Source: Pseudomonas sp. R28(2017) (GTDB lineage: Bacteria; Pseudomonadota; Gammaproteobacteria; Pseudomonadales; Pseudomonadaceae). From it: a stretch of DNA of 64,000 nt. The notes under the pieces were generated by a model. It worked only from the letters and a program-made list of their open reading frames with translations. It had not been told where the DNA came from and did not search any database. The first letter of the stretch is position 1. Each line of letters opens with the position of its first letter. The stretch spans positions 21,014 through 85,013 of the forward strand of contig NZ_NEHW01000019.1 of assembly GCF_002112505.1 (NCBI RefSeq), written 5' to 3'. The translations under genes and the position numbers were made by a program. Positions 54,348-63,761 of this stretch are shown here, piece by piece.

Positions 54348-55574
54348 TTGTCCGATTCATCGTCACCGCATCGCAAGCGCTGGCCCGCCGCCGTGCGGGC
54401 GCTCGCTCATCGCAACTTTCAGATCTACTTCGCCGGCCAGGGCGTTTCCACGCTGGGCAAGTGGGTGCAGCAGGTCGCATTGGCCTGGCTGGCCTATCAC
54501 CTGACCGGTTCCGCCGTGCTGCTGGGGCTGATCACCTTTCTTTCCCTGGCACCGCAACTGCTCATCGGTCCGTTGGCGGGCGCCTGGATCGACCGGCACG
54601 ACAAGCGCCGGTTGCTGATCATCGTGCAATTGATCCTGATCGTGCAGTCACTGGTGCTGGCGGTCGCAACCTGGCGCGGCTGGGTCGATGGTCCGTTCAT
54701 TGCAGCCATGGCATTGTTGTTTGGCTTGCTCAATGCCTTGGAAGCCCCTCTGCGCCAAGCGCTGATCGGCAGTTTCGTCGACGACCCGGCCGACCTGCCG
54801 AACGCGCTCGTGCTCAATGCCATGTTGATCAATGCCGCACGATTCGTTGGCCCGCCATTGGCTGGCGGGCTCATTGCCCTGGCCGGTGAGGCAGCTTGCT
54901 TCGCCCTTACTGCTGTGGCTTTCCCGGCCTTGCTCGGGGGCTTGCTGAAAGTGCGCGGCACTGCCGGCCCAAAGGCCAGTGGTTCCACCACCCAGGTGTT
55001 TCGCGAAGGGCTTGCTTACATGTGGCAGGCGCGCAACGTCCGCCAGCTGTTGGTCAATGTGATCATGGTCAACCTGCTGGCGTCCTGCTACGCGGCACTG
55101 CTGCCGGTGCTGGCCAGGGCGGTCTTCGCGGGCGATGCACGCGTGCTTGGCTGGCTATGGGGGGCGGCGGGCGCGGGTGCGTTCGTGGCCACGCTGGTAT
55201 TGGCAGTCGGCGGCGCCTTGCCGCGCCTGCGCCAGTTCACCGATGCCGGTGCATTGCTGTGCGCGGTGGCGCTGGTCGGGCTGTGGATGGCCGGGGCGCT
55301 GCCACTGGCGTTGTTGGCGCTGGGGGTGTTGGGTTTTGGCATTACCCTGAGCAATGTCAGTACCAACATGCAGCTGCAAAGCGGCGCGCCTAGCCACTTG
55401 CGTGGCCGGGTGATCGCTTTCTACATCGCCATGCGCTTTGGTTTCGAGGCTTTGGGTGGCATGGCGGCGGGCCTGATCGCGGCCCGCTGGGGGGCGCCGG
55501 CGACCTTGGGGATCGCCGGCGGGGCCTTGGTGGCGGGGTTGCTGGTTCAGTACGGCGTGCGGCGCCGAGGTTGA
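54348..55574 (+). CDS. MFS transporter, EntS/MFS_3 type, TTG start
   Basis: A 408-residue carrier of the EntS-like exporter type, with LAHRNFQIYFAGQGVSTLGKWVQQVALAWLAY at the start and LIGPLAGAWIDRHDKRRLLI in the 2-3 loop. The start TTG 54348 has GAGG nine bases upstream; no ATG or GTG fits. It follows the RraA-type gene by 86 bp on the same strand. This family usually exports, so it may release a pathway product or toxic intermediate. Confidence 0.85.
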   Translation: MSDSSSPHRKRWPAAVRALAHRNFQIYFAGQGVSTLGKWVQQVALAWLAYHLTGSAVLLGLITFLSLAPQLLIGPLAGAWIDRHDKRRLLIIVQLILIVQSLVLAVATWRGWVDGPFIAAMALLFGLLNALEAPLRQALIGSFVDDPADLPNALVLNAMLINAARFVGPPLAGGLIALAGEAACFALTAVAFPALLGGLLKVRGTAGPKASGSTTQVFREGLAYMWQARNVRQLLVNVIMVNLLASCYAALLPVLARAVFAGDARVLGWLWGAAGAGAFVATLVLAVGGALPRLRQFTDAGALLCAVALVGLWMAGALPLALLALGVLGFGITLSNVSTNMQLQSGAPSHLRGRVIAFYIAMRFGFEALGGMAAGLIAARWGAPATLGIAGGALVAGLLVQYGVRRRG

Positions 55575-55578
55575 GCGG

Positions 55579-56913
55579 TCAGGCGGCTTGGCCTTGACCG
55601 TGCGTCGTCTGCTGCTTGGCCGGGTCGCCCAGCCAGAGCATCAGGCAGGTGCCCACTAGCAGAATTGAAGCAACAGCAAAGAACGGCATGCTGAAGCTAT
55701 GAGTGGCGTCCTTGATCAGCCCGATCAGGAACGGGCCTGTGAAGCCGCCCAAGTTGCCGATCGAGACGATCATCGCCAGGCCGCCAGCGGCGGCGCGACC
55801 GGTCAGGAAGGTCGACGGTATCGCCCAGAACGTTGCCTGGAACGACAGGATGCTCGCCACCGCCACGCACAGGCTGGCGATCTTCAACACCGGCTGGTCA
55901 ATCAGGGCGGCAGCCACCAGGGCCGCAGCGGCCAATGCGAGCGCGCTGACCACATAGGGCAGGCGATGCTGGCTGCGGTTGGCCAGGCGTGCCCACAGGG
56001 TCATGGCCAGCGCGCCGAGCACGTAGGGCAGGGCGACCACGAAGCCGACCACGCCGCTGTCGATACCCAGGCCCTTGATGATCTGCGGCAGCCACATGCC
56101 AATCCCGATCGAGCCGACGATGCAGCAGAAGTTGATGGTCGCCAGGGTGAACACCTTGGGGTTGGTCAGTGCGGCGCGCAGGGTGTTGCCATGGGATGCG
56201 CCAATGGCCTGTTGCTCCTGGGCCAGGCGCTGGGTCAGCCAGGCTTTTTCCCGGGGCTTGAGCCATTTTGCCTTGGCCGGGGTATCAACCAGCACGAACA
56301 GGCAGGCGATGCCCAGCAGCACGGCCGGCATCGATTCGGTGACCAGCAGCAGCTGCCAGTTCTTCAGGCCCCACACACCGTGCTGCTCCATCAGCCAGCC
56401 GGACAGGGGCGAGCCGACGATGTTGGCCACGGGAATCCCCAGCAGGAAAGCAGCGGTCGCTTTCGCCCGCCATTTCCCGGGGAACCAGTAGGTGAAATAC
56501 AGGTACACACCGGGGGTGAAGCCTGCTTCGGCAAGCCCCAGCAGGAAGCGCGCAATACTGAAACTGATGGGCCCTGTGGCAAACGCCGTGGCCATGGAGA
56601 TCAGGCCCCAGGTGATCATGATCCGCGCAATCCATACCCGAGCGCCGAAGCGCTGCATCAGCAGGTTGCTGGGGATCTCGAACATGAAGTAGCCGAAGAA
56701 GAACAGGCCGGCTGCCCAGCCGAACATGGTTGCGGTCAGGCCCAGGTCCTGGTTCATGCTGATGGCCGCGAAGCCGACATTGGTGCGGTCCAGGTAGCTG
56801 ATCACGTAGCAGATGAAGATGAACGGCACCAGGCGCCAGAGTATGCGGCGCATCAGCCGTTCGCCCTCGGCGTCGCTGAGCGGCGCCTGGGCGGTGGTGT
56901 TTTCGTGGGTCAT
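55579..56913 (-). CDS. MFS transporter, anion:cation symporter type, paired with the SMP-30 lactonase
   Basis: A 444-residue ACS-family carrier with FIFICYVISYLDRTNVGFAA in helix 1 and MQRFGARVWIARIMITWGLI in the loop, closely similar in layout to the carrier at 50959. It probably imports an organic acid. It lies 45 bp downstream of the SMP-30 gene and converges on the EntS-type gene 5 bp away. Two ACS carriers in the same block suggest two related substrates, for example an aldonate and its keto form. Confidence 0.9.
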   Translation of the reverse strand: MTHENTTAQAPLSDAEGERLMRRILWRLVPFIFICYVISYLDRTNVGFAAISMNQDLGLTATMFGWAAGLFFFGYFMFEIPSNLLMQRFGARVWIARIMITWGLISMATAFATGPISFSIARFLLGLAEAGFTPGVYLYFTYWFPGKWRAKATAAFLLGIPVANIVGSPLSGWLMEQHGVWGLKNWQLLLVTESMPAVLLGIACLFVLVDTPAKAKWLKPREKAWLTQRLAQEQQAIGASHGNTLRAALTNPKVFTLATINFCCIVGSIGIGMWLPQIIKGLGIDSGVVGFVVALPYVLGALAMTLWARLANRSQHRLPYVVSALALAAAALVAAALIDQPVLKIASLCVAVASILSFQATFWAIPSTFLTGRAAAGGLAMIVSIGNLGGFTGPFLIGLIKDATHSFSMPFFAVASILLVGTCLMLWLGDPAKQQTTHGQGQAA

Positions 56914-56958
56914 GTCGTCACTCTTTTGTAGTTGTTGTGTGCCCTGACAGGGGCTGGA

Positions 56959-57879
56959 TCAGCTGTGGGAATACATGGGCAGCCCAGGCGCTGTGGTGCG
57001 CACCTGCAGGATGCTGCCGGTTTCGGATTCGGTGATGTACAAGGTCTGCCCGTCGTCGCCGCCAAAGGCCAGGTTGGTGTTGCTGATGCCGGCGCAGGAA
57101 ACGATGCGCTGCAGCGGCTCGGCGACTTTCGACAGCTTCCACACCGAACCGAAACCGGTATGGGCGATGTACAGGTTGCTCTGCGCATCGAGGGCCAGGC
57201 CGTCGGGCCCGCCCAGGCCGCCATGCAGCTGGGCGAAAACGCCCACCTTGCCGACGATCGAGCCATTGCCCAGCGGGATGCGCCAGATCTGTTGGGCGCG
57301 GGTCACTGCGACCAGCAGGTGATTGAGGTGCGGGTCGTAAACAATGCCATTGGGGCTGGGGATGGTGCCTAGCAGGCAGGTGAGGTTACCGCTGGCGTCG
57401 AGCTTGTAGACCCGGCCGCTGGCGTCCTGCAGGCCAGTCTGGCCCTGGTCGGTGAAATACAGGTCGCCATTGGGTGCGAAGACCAGGTCGTTGACCCCTT
57501 TGAACCCTTCTGACCCGGCCGAGTCGAGCAGTGCTTCGATGGCGCCGGATTCCGGGTCGAGCACCATGATCCCGCGCTTGTAGTCGGTGATGAAGATGCG
57601 CCCGTCCTGGTGAATCTTCAGGCCGTTCGGCCAGCCATCGTACTGGCACACCAACTCCCATTCGCCCTGCGGCGAAATGCGGAAAATCCGCCCGTTGGGG
57701 ATGTCGGTTACGTACAGGCGCCCTTGGCGGTCAAACGAAGGGCCTTCGAGGAACGAGTCGATGGCGCGGCCTTGACGGTTGGCGTTGGCCCAGGCGGTCG
57801 GGCGCACGTTGCGCAAGTGCTCGGGCAGGCGTGTGAAAACGGTGGTTTCGACAGTGGGCGGGGCAGTGAAGAAGCTCAT
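56959..57879 (-). CDS. SMP-30/gluconolactonase-family lactone hydrolase
   Basis: A 306-residue six-bladed propeller: FLEGPSFDRQGRLYVTDIPNGRIFRI (metal-binding Glu), WPNGLKIHQDGRIFITDY, GVNDLVFAPNGDLYFTDQG (Asn/Asp ligands) and NGIVYDPHLNHLLVAV. These enzymes open sugar lactones with a Ca or Zn ion. ATG 57879 has AGGAGC seven bases upstream. There is no signal peptide, so it acts in the cytosol. It is divergent from the OprD-type porin across a region with operator site 3. Confidence 0.9.
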   Translation of the reverse strand: MSFFTAPPTVETTVFTRLPEHLRNVRPTAWANANRQGRAIDSFLEGPSFDRQGRLYVTDIPNGRIFRISPQGEWELVCQYDGWPNGLKIHQDGRIFITDYKRGIMVLDPESGAIEALLDSAGSEGFKGVNDLVFAPNGDLYFTDQGQTGLQDASGRVYKLDASGNLTCLLGTIPSPNGIVYDPHLNHLLVAVTRAQQIWRIPLGNGSIVGKVGVFAQLHGGLGGPDGLALDAQSNLYIAHTGFGSVWKLSKVAEPLQRIVSCAGISNTNLAFGGDDGQTLYITESETGSILQVRTTAPGLPMYSHS

Positions 57880-57937
57880 GGTCGCTCCTGTAGGGCCAGG
57901 GGACGCCAGGGCGTCCGTTTGTTGTTTTGATTTATTT

Positions 57938-57955
57938 AATGCAACGTCGTTGCAA
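57938..57955. promoter_or_regulatory. Shared operator site 3 (SMP-30/porin divergent promoter)
   Basis: AATGCAACGTCGTTGCAA contains the perfect palindrome TGCAACG-T-CGTTGCA (57940-57954), the best copy of the motif. It starts 59 bp upstream of the SMP-30 ATG and could also control the divergent porin. Near the porin there is a weaker GAACAACGTTC at 58091-58101. Confidence 0.7.
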
Positions 57956-58116
57956 AATAAACCATAACCGGACGAAGGGTGAAGCAAATTTTACCGGCCA
58001 CTCCAATTTTCGTTGGCGTTTTGCGCAGCCTATTGACGGCGTACAGGTAATCTGACTCCATATAAAGAAAACGCCGTTTCAAAAAAATAAGAACAACGTT
58101 CCCTGGAGTATCTTTC

Positions 58117-59433
58117 TTGAAATCCCTATCTCCGATCTGTCGCATTGCTCTGGCAACCGGCGGCAGCATCATTGGCCTGTCTGCTCAGGCCGACCTGATC
58201 AACGACAGCCATGCGAACCTGTCGATGCGCAATTTCTACTTCAACAGCGATAACCGTGACGGCACGGCGCAGCCCTCCAAGACGGAGGAGTGGGCGCAGG
58301 GTTTTCTGCTCGACGTGCGCTCCGGCTATACCGAAGGTGTCGTCGGGTTCGGCGTGGACGCCACGGCCATGCTGGGCCTGACGCTGGACAGCGGCAGGGG
58401 GCGGCATCAGGGCGGCAGCATGATCCCTTCCGATGGCGATGGCGCAGCGGACAGCTGGAGCAGCGCCGGCGTCACCGCCAAGATGAAAATGAGCCAGACC
58501 GAGTTGCGCGTAGGCCAGCTGATGCCCAAGCTGCCGGTGCTGGTGGCCTCTGATGGCCGGTTACTGCCCCAGAGCTTTCAAGGCGTGCAGCTGCAGTCCA
58601 AGGACATCGACAACCTCACGCTGATCGGCGGTGCCCTCAATCGCGCCAGGGGCCGGGCTTCGACTGACCTTACGGGCATGGCCGTAAGCGGCGGGACTCA
58701 GGAGAGTGACCGTTTCAACTTTGCCGGTGCCGACTATCGCGCCACCGAATCCCTGCTGCTGCAGTACTACGCCGGGCAACTCGAGGATTACTACCTGCAG
58801 CAGTTCGCCGGGCTCAATCACACCCTGGTGTTGACGGACGACAGCTCGTTGACGACTGACCTGCGTTATTTCCGCACCCGCTCGGACGGCGCCAACGGCA
58901 GCAGCACGGGGCGTAGCCAGGGGTATACCGTCGGTGGTTACACCGAAGGGGGCGATGGCGAGATCGACAATGACCTGTGGAGTGCGGCGTTCACCTATCG
59001 CCTGCAAGGCCACTCGCTGACCCTGGGCTATCAGAGCGTCTCCGACGATAGCAACTTCGTGCAGATCAACCAGGGTTCGATCGACAAAGGGGCTGGCGGC
59101 AGCAGCCTGTACCTGTGGACCGACAAGATGCTGCTCAGCTTCACGCGGGCCGGTGAGCGTACGGGGTTTGCCCAGTACGGCTACGACTTCACTGCCATCG
59201 GCATACCGGGGCTGAAGGCTTCGGTGATGTATTTGAAAGGCGACCACATCCAGACCGCCGGCGGCGCCGAGCAGTCGGAATGGGAACGAGATTTCTCGCT
59301 GGACTACGTGATCCAGGGCGGCACGTTCAAGGGGCTTGGCGTGGCTTGGCGCAATGGGGAGTCGCACAGCGAGGCCGCGCGAAATGGTGACCAGAACCGT
59401 CTGATCATCAACTACACCCTGCCGCTGTTCTGA
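58117..59433 (+). CDS. OprD-family outer-membrane porin, TTG start
   Basis: A 438-residue porin with signal peptide (about 1-26, ALATGGSIIGLSAQA) and OprD features: DSHANLSMRNFYFNSDNRD, EEWAQGFLLDVRSGYTEG, RVGQLMPKLPVLVASDGRLLPQSFQGV and a C-terminal Phe (NYTLPLF). The start TTG 58117 has GGAG nine bases upstream. OprD/OpdK channels take up basic amino acids or carboxylates; here the surrounding genes point to an organic or sugar acid. Confidence 0.9.
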   Translation: MKSLSPICRIALATGGSIIGLSAQADLINDSHANLSMRNFYFNSDNRDGTAQPSKTEEWAQGFLLDVRSGYTEGVVGFGVDATAMLGLTLDSGRGRHQGGSMIPSDGDGAADSWSSAGVTAKMKMSQTELRVGQLMPKLPVLVASDGRLLPQSFQGVQLQSKDIDNLTLIGGALNRARGRASTDLTGMAVSGGTQESDRFNFAGADYRATESLLLQYYAGQLEDYYLQQFAGLNHTLVLTDDSSLTTDLRYFRTRSDGANGSSTGRSQGYTVGGYTEGGDGEIDNDLWSAAFTYRLQGHSLTLGYQSVSDDSNFVQINQGSIDKGAGGSSLYLWTDKMLLSFTRAGERTGFAQYGYDFTAIGIPGLKASVMYLKGDHIQTAGGAEQSEWERDFSLDYVIQGGTFKGLGVAWRNGESHSEAARNGDQNRLIINYTLPLF

Positions 59434-59446
59434 GCATCGGCCAGCC

Positions 59447-59482
59447 CAGCGAACGGGGCCGCATCAGCGGCACCGTTCGCTG
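59447..59482. terminator. Terminator hairpin between convergent porin and cytochrome genes
   Basis: CAGCGAACGG and CCGTTCGCTG form a 10-bp perfect stem. It serves as an end signal for both strands. Confidence 0.65.
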
Positions 59483-59491
59483 ATTGCCAGG

Positions 59492-60769
59492 TCAGTGGCT
59501 GCCAAGTGCCTTGCGTTGGGCGGCCACATCACTGGCGCTCACCGGCGCGCCTGAGTTACCCCAGCCGGCGCGAATGAACGACACAACATCCGCCACTTCC
59601 TGATCGGAAAGCCGCCAGGCGAAGCCGGGCATACCATAACCGGTCGGCGCATGCTGGTTGCCCGGCAGGTAGCCGCCAGCCAGCACAATGTGAATCAGTG
59701 AGGCCGCCTCCTTGCCATTGAGCACCGGGTTGCCGCCCAGGGCCGGGAACACTTCGGTGTAGCCACGCCCGTCACTGCGGTGGCAGGCCATGCAGTTATC
59801 GATGTAGGTCCGTGCGCCTGGGGTGCTCACGTCCATGTTGCTCAACTGCTGGGTGGTGTTGCTGGCGATAGCCTTGGCCGGTACGGGTTGCGGGTTCGCT
59901 GCAGGCAGGCTTTTCAGGTAGCTGGCGATGGCAAGGCGGTCGGCATCGGTCAGGTGCTGCATGCTGTGCTGGATGACATCGGTCATGCTGCCGAACACGG
60001 CTGTGCGCTCTGTTCTGCCTGTCTTGAGGAACTGCGCCAGCTCTTCCGTGCTCCAGCTGCCCAGGCCGTCGTGCGTGTCACCGCGCAGGTTTTTCGCCAC
60101 CCAGCCTTCCAGGGGGGCACCGCCGGCCAGGAAGTGTTCACCATCGCTGTCGCTCAGTGATTTCTCCTGCATGCCGATGCCACGCGGGGTATGGCAGCTG
60201 CCACAGTGGCCAAGGCCGTTGACCAGGTAGCGGCCGCGCTCCAGCTGTGGGTCAGGCGAACTGCCGGCTTCGGTGGCAACCTTGGGAGCGAACGTCCAGC
60301 GCCAGAAAGCCAGTGGCCAGCGCATGCTCATCGGCCACGGGATGTCGCTGTCGCGATTCGCTTCGGCCACTGGCTGCACACCTCTCATGAAGTACGCGTA
60401 CAGGTCGGCGATGTCCTGGTCGGTGACCTTGGCATACGACGGGTAGGGCATGGCCGGGTAGAGCGTGCTGCCGTCCTTGCGGATACCGTGGCGCACGGCC
60501 TTGTCGAAGTCTTCCAGGGTGTAGTCGCCAATGCCGTGCTGGTGGTCAGGGCTGATGTTGGTGGCGTAAACCGCACCGATTGGCGTTTCCAGGCCAAGGC
60601 CGCCAGCGTAGGGCTTGCCGCCTTTGGCCGTGTGGCAGGCCATGCAGTCGCCTGCGCGTGCCAGGTACTCGCCACGCTTGATCGCTGCGTCGTCGCTGGT
60701 TGTCGCCATTGCCGCCGTGCTGATGGCCAGGCTCAGTGCCGTCAGCAGGGGAAGGGTCAAATGCTTCAT
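59492..60769 (-). CDS. Triheme cytochrome c subunit of a gluconate-2-dehydrogenase-type enzyme
   Basis: A 425-residue secreted cytochrome c with signal peptide (LLTALSLAISTAAMA) and three CxxCH sites: CMACH near 42, CGSCH near 193 and CMACH near 330. It ends with a hydrophilic helix and VSASDVAAQRKAL. It passes electrons from the GMC flavoprotein to the respiratory chain. It is the last gene of the small-large-cytochrome operon, 3 bp after the GMC gene. The same architecture occurs in gluconate, sorbitol and alcohol dehydrogenases of this class. Confidence 0.93.
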   Translation of the reverse strand: MKHLTLPLLTALSLAISTAAMATTSDDAAIKRGEYLARAGDCMACHTAKGGKPYAGGLGLETPIGAVYATNISPDHQHGIGDYTLEDFDKAVRHGIRKDGSTLYPAMPYPSYAKVTDQDIADLYAYFMRGVQPVAEANRDSDIPWPMSMRWPLAFWRWTFAPKVATEAGSSPDPQLERGRYLVNGLGHCGSCHTPRGIGMQEKSLSDSDGEHFLAGGAPLEGWVAKNLRGDTHDGLGSWSTEELAQFLKTGRTERTAVFGSMTDVIQHSMQHLTDADRLAIASYLKSLPAANPQPVPAKAIASNTTQQLSNMDVSTPGARTYIDNCMACHRSDGRGYTEVFPALGGNPVLNGKEAASLIHIVLAGGYLPGNQHAPTGYGMPGFAWRLSDQEVADVVSFIRAGWGNSGAPVSASDVAAQRKALGSH

Positions 60770-60772
60770 GGA

Positions 60773-62551
60773 TTACACCTCCACCAACGGGCGGCCCGGG
60801 TTTTTCAGGTAGCGCTCACGGATGGCATTGGCCGACCAGTAGGCCAGCGCACCGACCAGGCCGGTCGGGTTGTAGCCGATGTTCTGCGGGAATGCCGATG
60901 CGCCGATGACGAACACGTTCGGCACATCCCAGCACTGCAGGTAGCGGTTGACCACGCTGGTCTTCGGGTCGCTGCCCATGATCGCGCCGCCGGTGGTGTG
61001 CGTGCTCTGGTAGAAGCGGGTGTCGTACGGCGTACCGATCTTCTTGGCGTTCACGGTATAGCTCGACGGGTTCATCGCCACGGCAATCTCGGCGGCCTTG
61101 TTGGTCACGTACTGCGACATGCGGATGTCGTTGTCATGCCAGTTGAAAGTCACCCGCAGCAGGGGTTGGCCGAAGGCATCCTTGTAGGTCGGGTCCAGGT
61201 CCAGGTAAGTGTCGCGGTACGCCATCACCGAGCCCTGGGTGTACAGGTTCATGCTGCGCTGGTAATTGTCGGTGACTGCACCCTTCCAGCCTTTGCCCCA
61301 GTTTGGCTCGCCTTTGGCCACGGCGGTCTGGCCGATCGGGCGTCCGCCTGTGCGATGGTGGCCGATGTTGGCGCCGCCCAGGAAACCCAGGCCGCTGTGG
61401 TCGAAGTTGTCGCCGTTGTAGTTGTCGATGGCAGTGCCGCCGGCACCGGTCCCGATGAACGGGTTCAGGTAGGTGCCCTTGGGCAGTTGCACGGTCACCG
61501 AACCCAGCATCTGGTAGGCGTAGTTACGCCCGACGACGCCTTCGCCAGTGTGCGGGTCGTAAGGCTTGCCGATTTTCGACAGCAGCAGCAGGCGCACGTT
61601 GTGCAACTGGAAGGCGCTGAGGATGACCAGGCGCGCCGGTTGCTCGACTTCATTGCCTTGTGCGTCGATGTAGGTGACGCCGGTCGCCTGTTTGCCTGAC
61701 GCATCGAGGTTGACCTTGGTGACCTGGGCCAGGGTGCGCATCTCGAAATTACGGCGCTGGCGCAGCACGGGCAGGATGGTGGTCTGCGGTGAGGCCTTGG
61801 AGTACATGTAGCAGCCGTAGTTTTCGCAGAAGCCACAGAAGTTGCAGGGGCCCAGCCGCACGCCATACGGGTTGGTGTAGGGCGCGGAAGCGTTGCCGGC
61901 AGGGATCGAGAAGGTTGAGTAGCCCAGGCTGCGGGCCGCCTTGTCGAACAGCTGCTCGCCATAGACTTTCTTCAAGGGTGGCAGCGGGTATTCCTTGCTG
62001 CGCGCACCTTCGAACTTGTTGCCCCCCTCGATCAGGTGGCCCTTGATGTTGCCAGCCTTGCCCGACACCCCGGCCACTTCTTCGAAACGGGTGAAGTAGG
62101 GTTCCAGCTCCTCGTAGGTCACCCCATGGTCCTGGATGGTCATGCCTTGCGGGATGAACTTGCTGCCATAGCGTTCGGTGTAATGGCTGCGCAGTTTCAG
62201 GTCGCTGGGCAGCGGGCGCCAGCTCAGGCCGTTCCAGTGGAAACCGGCGCCACCTACGCCGTTGCCCAGCAGGAAGGTGCCTTGCTGACGATAGGGCAGG
62301 GCGACAGAGGCCGGGTTGTGACGGATGGTGACGGTTTCCCTGGACAGGTCCTGGAAGAGCTTGCCGCGGATGGTGTACGCCAGTTCGTCGATCACCTTCG
62401 GGTAGTTGGCGTCGTTGGGTGTGTCCTGGTCGGGACCGCGCTCCAGTGCCACCACATTCAGGCCTGCTTCAGTCAGCTCTGCGGCCATGATCGAGCCCAC
62501 CCAGCCGAGGCCGACAATGACTGCATCTGTTTCAGGTTTCTTGATTGCCAT
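60773..62551 (-). CDS. GMC-family flavoprotein, large subunit of a gluconate-2-dehydrogenase-type enzyme
   Basis: A 592-residue GMC oxidoreductase. The FAD motif AVIVGLGWVGSIMAAEL is at residues 9-25 and the C-terminal motif GASAFPQNIGYNPTGLVGALAYWSA near 550. A Cys-rich loop (LGPCNFCGFCENYGCYMY) may hold an Fe-S cluster, as in cytochrome-linked fructose and gluconate dehydrogenases. ATG 62551 is used; the frame extends 47 codons further without merit. The substrate (aldonate or polyol) is not shown by sequence alone. Confidence 0.92.
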   Translation of the reverse strand: MAIKKPETDAVIVGLGWVGSIMAAELTEAGLNVVALERGPDQDTPNDANYPKVIDELAYTIRGKLFQDLSRETVTIRHNPASVALPYRQQGTFLLGNGVGGAGFHWNGLSWRPLPSDLKLRSHYTERYGSKFIPQGMTIQDHGVTYEELEPYFTRFEEVAGVSGKAGNIKGHLIEGGNKFEGARSKEYPLPPLKKVYGEQLFDKAARSLGYSTFSIPAGNASAPYTNPYGVRLGPCNFCGFCENYGCYMYSKASPQTTILPVLRQRRNFEMRTLAQVTKVNLDASGKQATGVTYIDAQGNEVEQPARLVILSAFQLHNVRLLLLSKIGKPYDPHTGEGVVGRNYAYQMLGSVTVQLPKGTYLNPFIGTGAGGTAIDNYNGDNFDHSGLGFLGGANIGHHRTGGRPIGQTAVAKGEPNWGKGWKGAVTDNYQRSMNLYTQGSVMAYRDTYLDLDPTYKDAFGQPLLRVTFNWHDNDIRMSQYVTNKAAEIAVAMNPSSYTVNAKKIGTPYDTRFYQSTHTTGGAIMGSDPKTSVVNRYLQCWDVPNVFVIGASAFPQNIGYNPTGLVGALAYWSANAIRERYLKNPGRPLVEV

Positions 62552-62555
62552 ACCG

Positions 62556-63293
62556 TTACCCCCGCTGGCCGTTGATTGAAACTGGACCCAGTGGATAGCG
62601 CTCGTTCGGGCGGTCGATCCAGTCCATGAAGTCGGCGCGGGCGCCGGGGAAACCGAGCATCGTCCACGCGGCCATGTGTTTGTTGCCGCCATACATCGGG
62701 TCGGCGAAATAGCCTTCCTTGACGTTCTTCAGCAGCAGGGCGAAGAAGGTGGCGGCCGGTACGCGTGCCAGTTCCAGCTTGCCGCTCTCCAATTGCTTGA
62801 ACACCTGGGTCTGCACGTTCTCGTCGAGCTGCGCGAAGTGCTTGCCGAACTGCCTGAGACAGGCCGCGTCGAGGTCGGCGATGCCCAGACGGTACAGCTC
62901 GCGGGGTACCAGCTTCATCTGGTAACCCAGTTCAGCGGGCTGGTCGGTGATGAATGGCGCCTGCATGTACCACAGGCGACCGTGGGCGTAAGGCGTTTCC
63001 ATCTGGCGGTCGAGGAATTCGGGTACACCGGCAGTCACAGCGCCGGGGCCTTCGTCGTCCTCAGGGATCAGCACGGCGCACGCCGCGTTCACGAATGCCC
63101 ACTCGTTGTCGGTGAAGTACGTTGGGTGATAAGGCTCGGCAGGCGCGCTTGGGCTGGGGGCGACAGGGGTGCCGGCATGCGTCGGATTCGGCTCGATCGC
63201 TTCGTGGGCTGCATAGCCCACCAGGCTTACCGCTGGAATGAGGATGGCACTACGGCGCAGAAATTCGCGCCGTGAGTTGGGAGTGTCTGACAT
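62556..63293 (-). CDS. Gluconate-2-dehydrogenase-type small (gamma) subunit with Tat signal
   Basis: A 245-residue protein with a Tat signal peptide: SRREFLRRSAILIPAVSLVGY. The mature part has YFTDNEWAFVNAACAVLIPEDDEGPGAVTAGVPEFLDRQM, characteristic of the family's gamma subunit. It folds with the GMC subunit and exports it with its FAD through Tat. An ATG at 63341 would add 16 polar residues. It is first in the operon; operator site 4 lies 119 bp upstream of this start (71 bp from the alternative). Confidence 0.92.
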   Translation of the reverse strand: MSDTPNSRREFLRRSAILIPAVSLVGYAAHEAIEPNPTHAGTPVAPSPSAPAEPYHPTYFTDNEWAFVNAACAVLIPEDDEGPGAVTAGVPEFLDRQMETPYAHGRLWYMQAPFITDQPAELGYQMKLVPRELYRLGIADLDAACLRQFGKHFAQLDENVQTQVFKQLESGKLELARVPAATFFALLLKNVKEGYFADPMYGGNKHMAAWTMLGFPGARADFMDWIDRPNERYPLGPVSINGQRG

Positions 63294-63411
63294 CAGGTGC
63301 TCGCTCGGTTCAGGAACAGTCTCGGTTTCGGCCCTGGCCATCTTTGTTCTGGTTTCATAGGGGGGAATGACCGGCCATGGACGTGCGGCATTATGCCTCG
63401 CAATGCATTAA

Positions 63412-63429
63412 AATAGAATTACGTTGCGA
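63412..63429. promoter_or_regulatory. Shared operator site 4 (dehydrogenase operon)
   Basis: AATAGAATTACGTTGCGA matches the consensus at most positions, including ACGTTGC. It lies in the promoter region of the small-subunit gene. Confidence 0.55.
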
Positions 63430-63466
63430 AAATGCCATTTTTGGCTGATGTGTAGATCGCTCGGGA

Positions 63467-63685
63467 TCAAGTACGAAAACGCGTGACCAACGCATTGAGC
63501 TGGGTGCCCAGTTGTTCCAGGGCCTGGCTCGCCGAAGCCGTCTGGTTCGCTTGGCTGGTCGACACCGAAGACAGGTCGCGGATGTTGATCAGGTTTCGGT
63601 CCACTTCGCGGGCCGCCTGGGCTTGCTCCTCGGCGGCGCTGGCGAAGGCGAGCGTCGAGCGCAGCGCAATTGAAAGCTTTCGCAT
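63467..63685 (-). pseudogene. Internally deleted methyl-accepting chemotaxis protein
   Basis: A 72-codon frame starting at ATG 63685 with a strong ribosome site (AAAGGA). Its first 14 residues, MRKLSIALRSTLAF, look like the front of a chemoreceptor, and the rest (SAAEEQAQAAREVDRNLINI to ALVTRFRT) is the conserved C-terminal end of the signalling domain. About 450 residues of sensor, membrane helices and hairpin are missing between. It keeps promoter, start and frame, so a stub peptide may be made. The parent gene, behind operator site 5, was probably a receptor for the same substrate. Confidence 0.75.
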
Positions 63686-63761
63686 GTCTTTCCTTTGGGT
63701 AGTGAATGGGGGAAATAGTGGCGAAATGCTTTCGGCCGTTCGGCAAGAAAGCTTGAATGAA

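Noticed and set aside
58088..58102. Extra operator copy in front of the porin
   Set aside because: Only the core GAACAACGTTC agrees and it overlaps the ribosome-site zone; kept as a note under site 3 and not as a separate feature.
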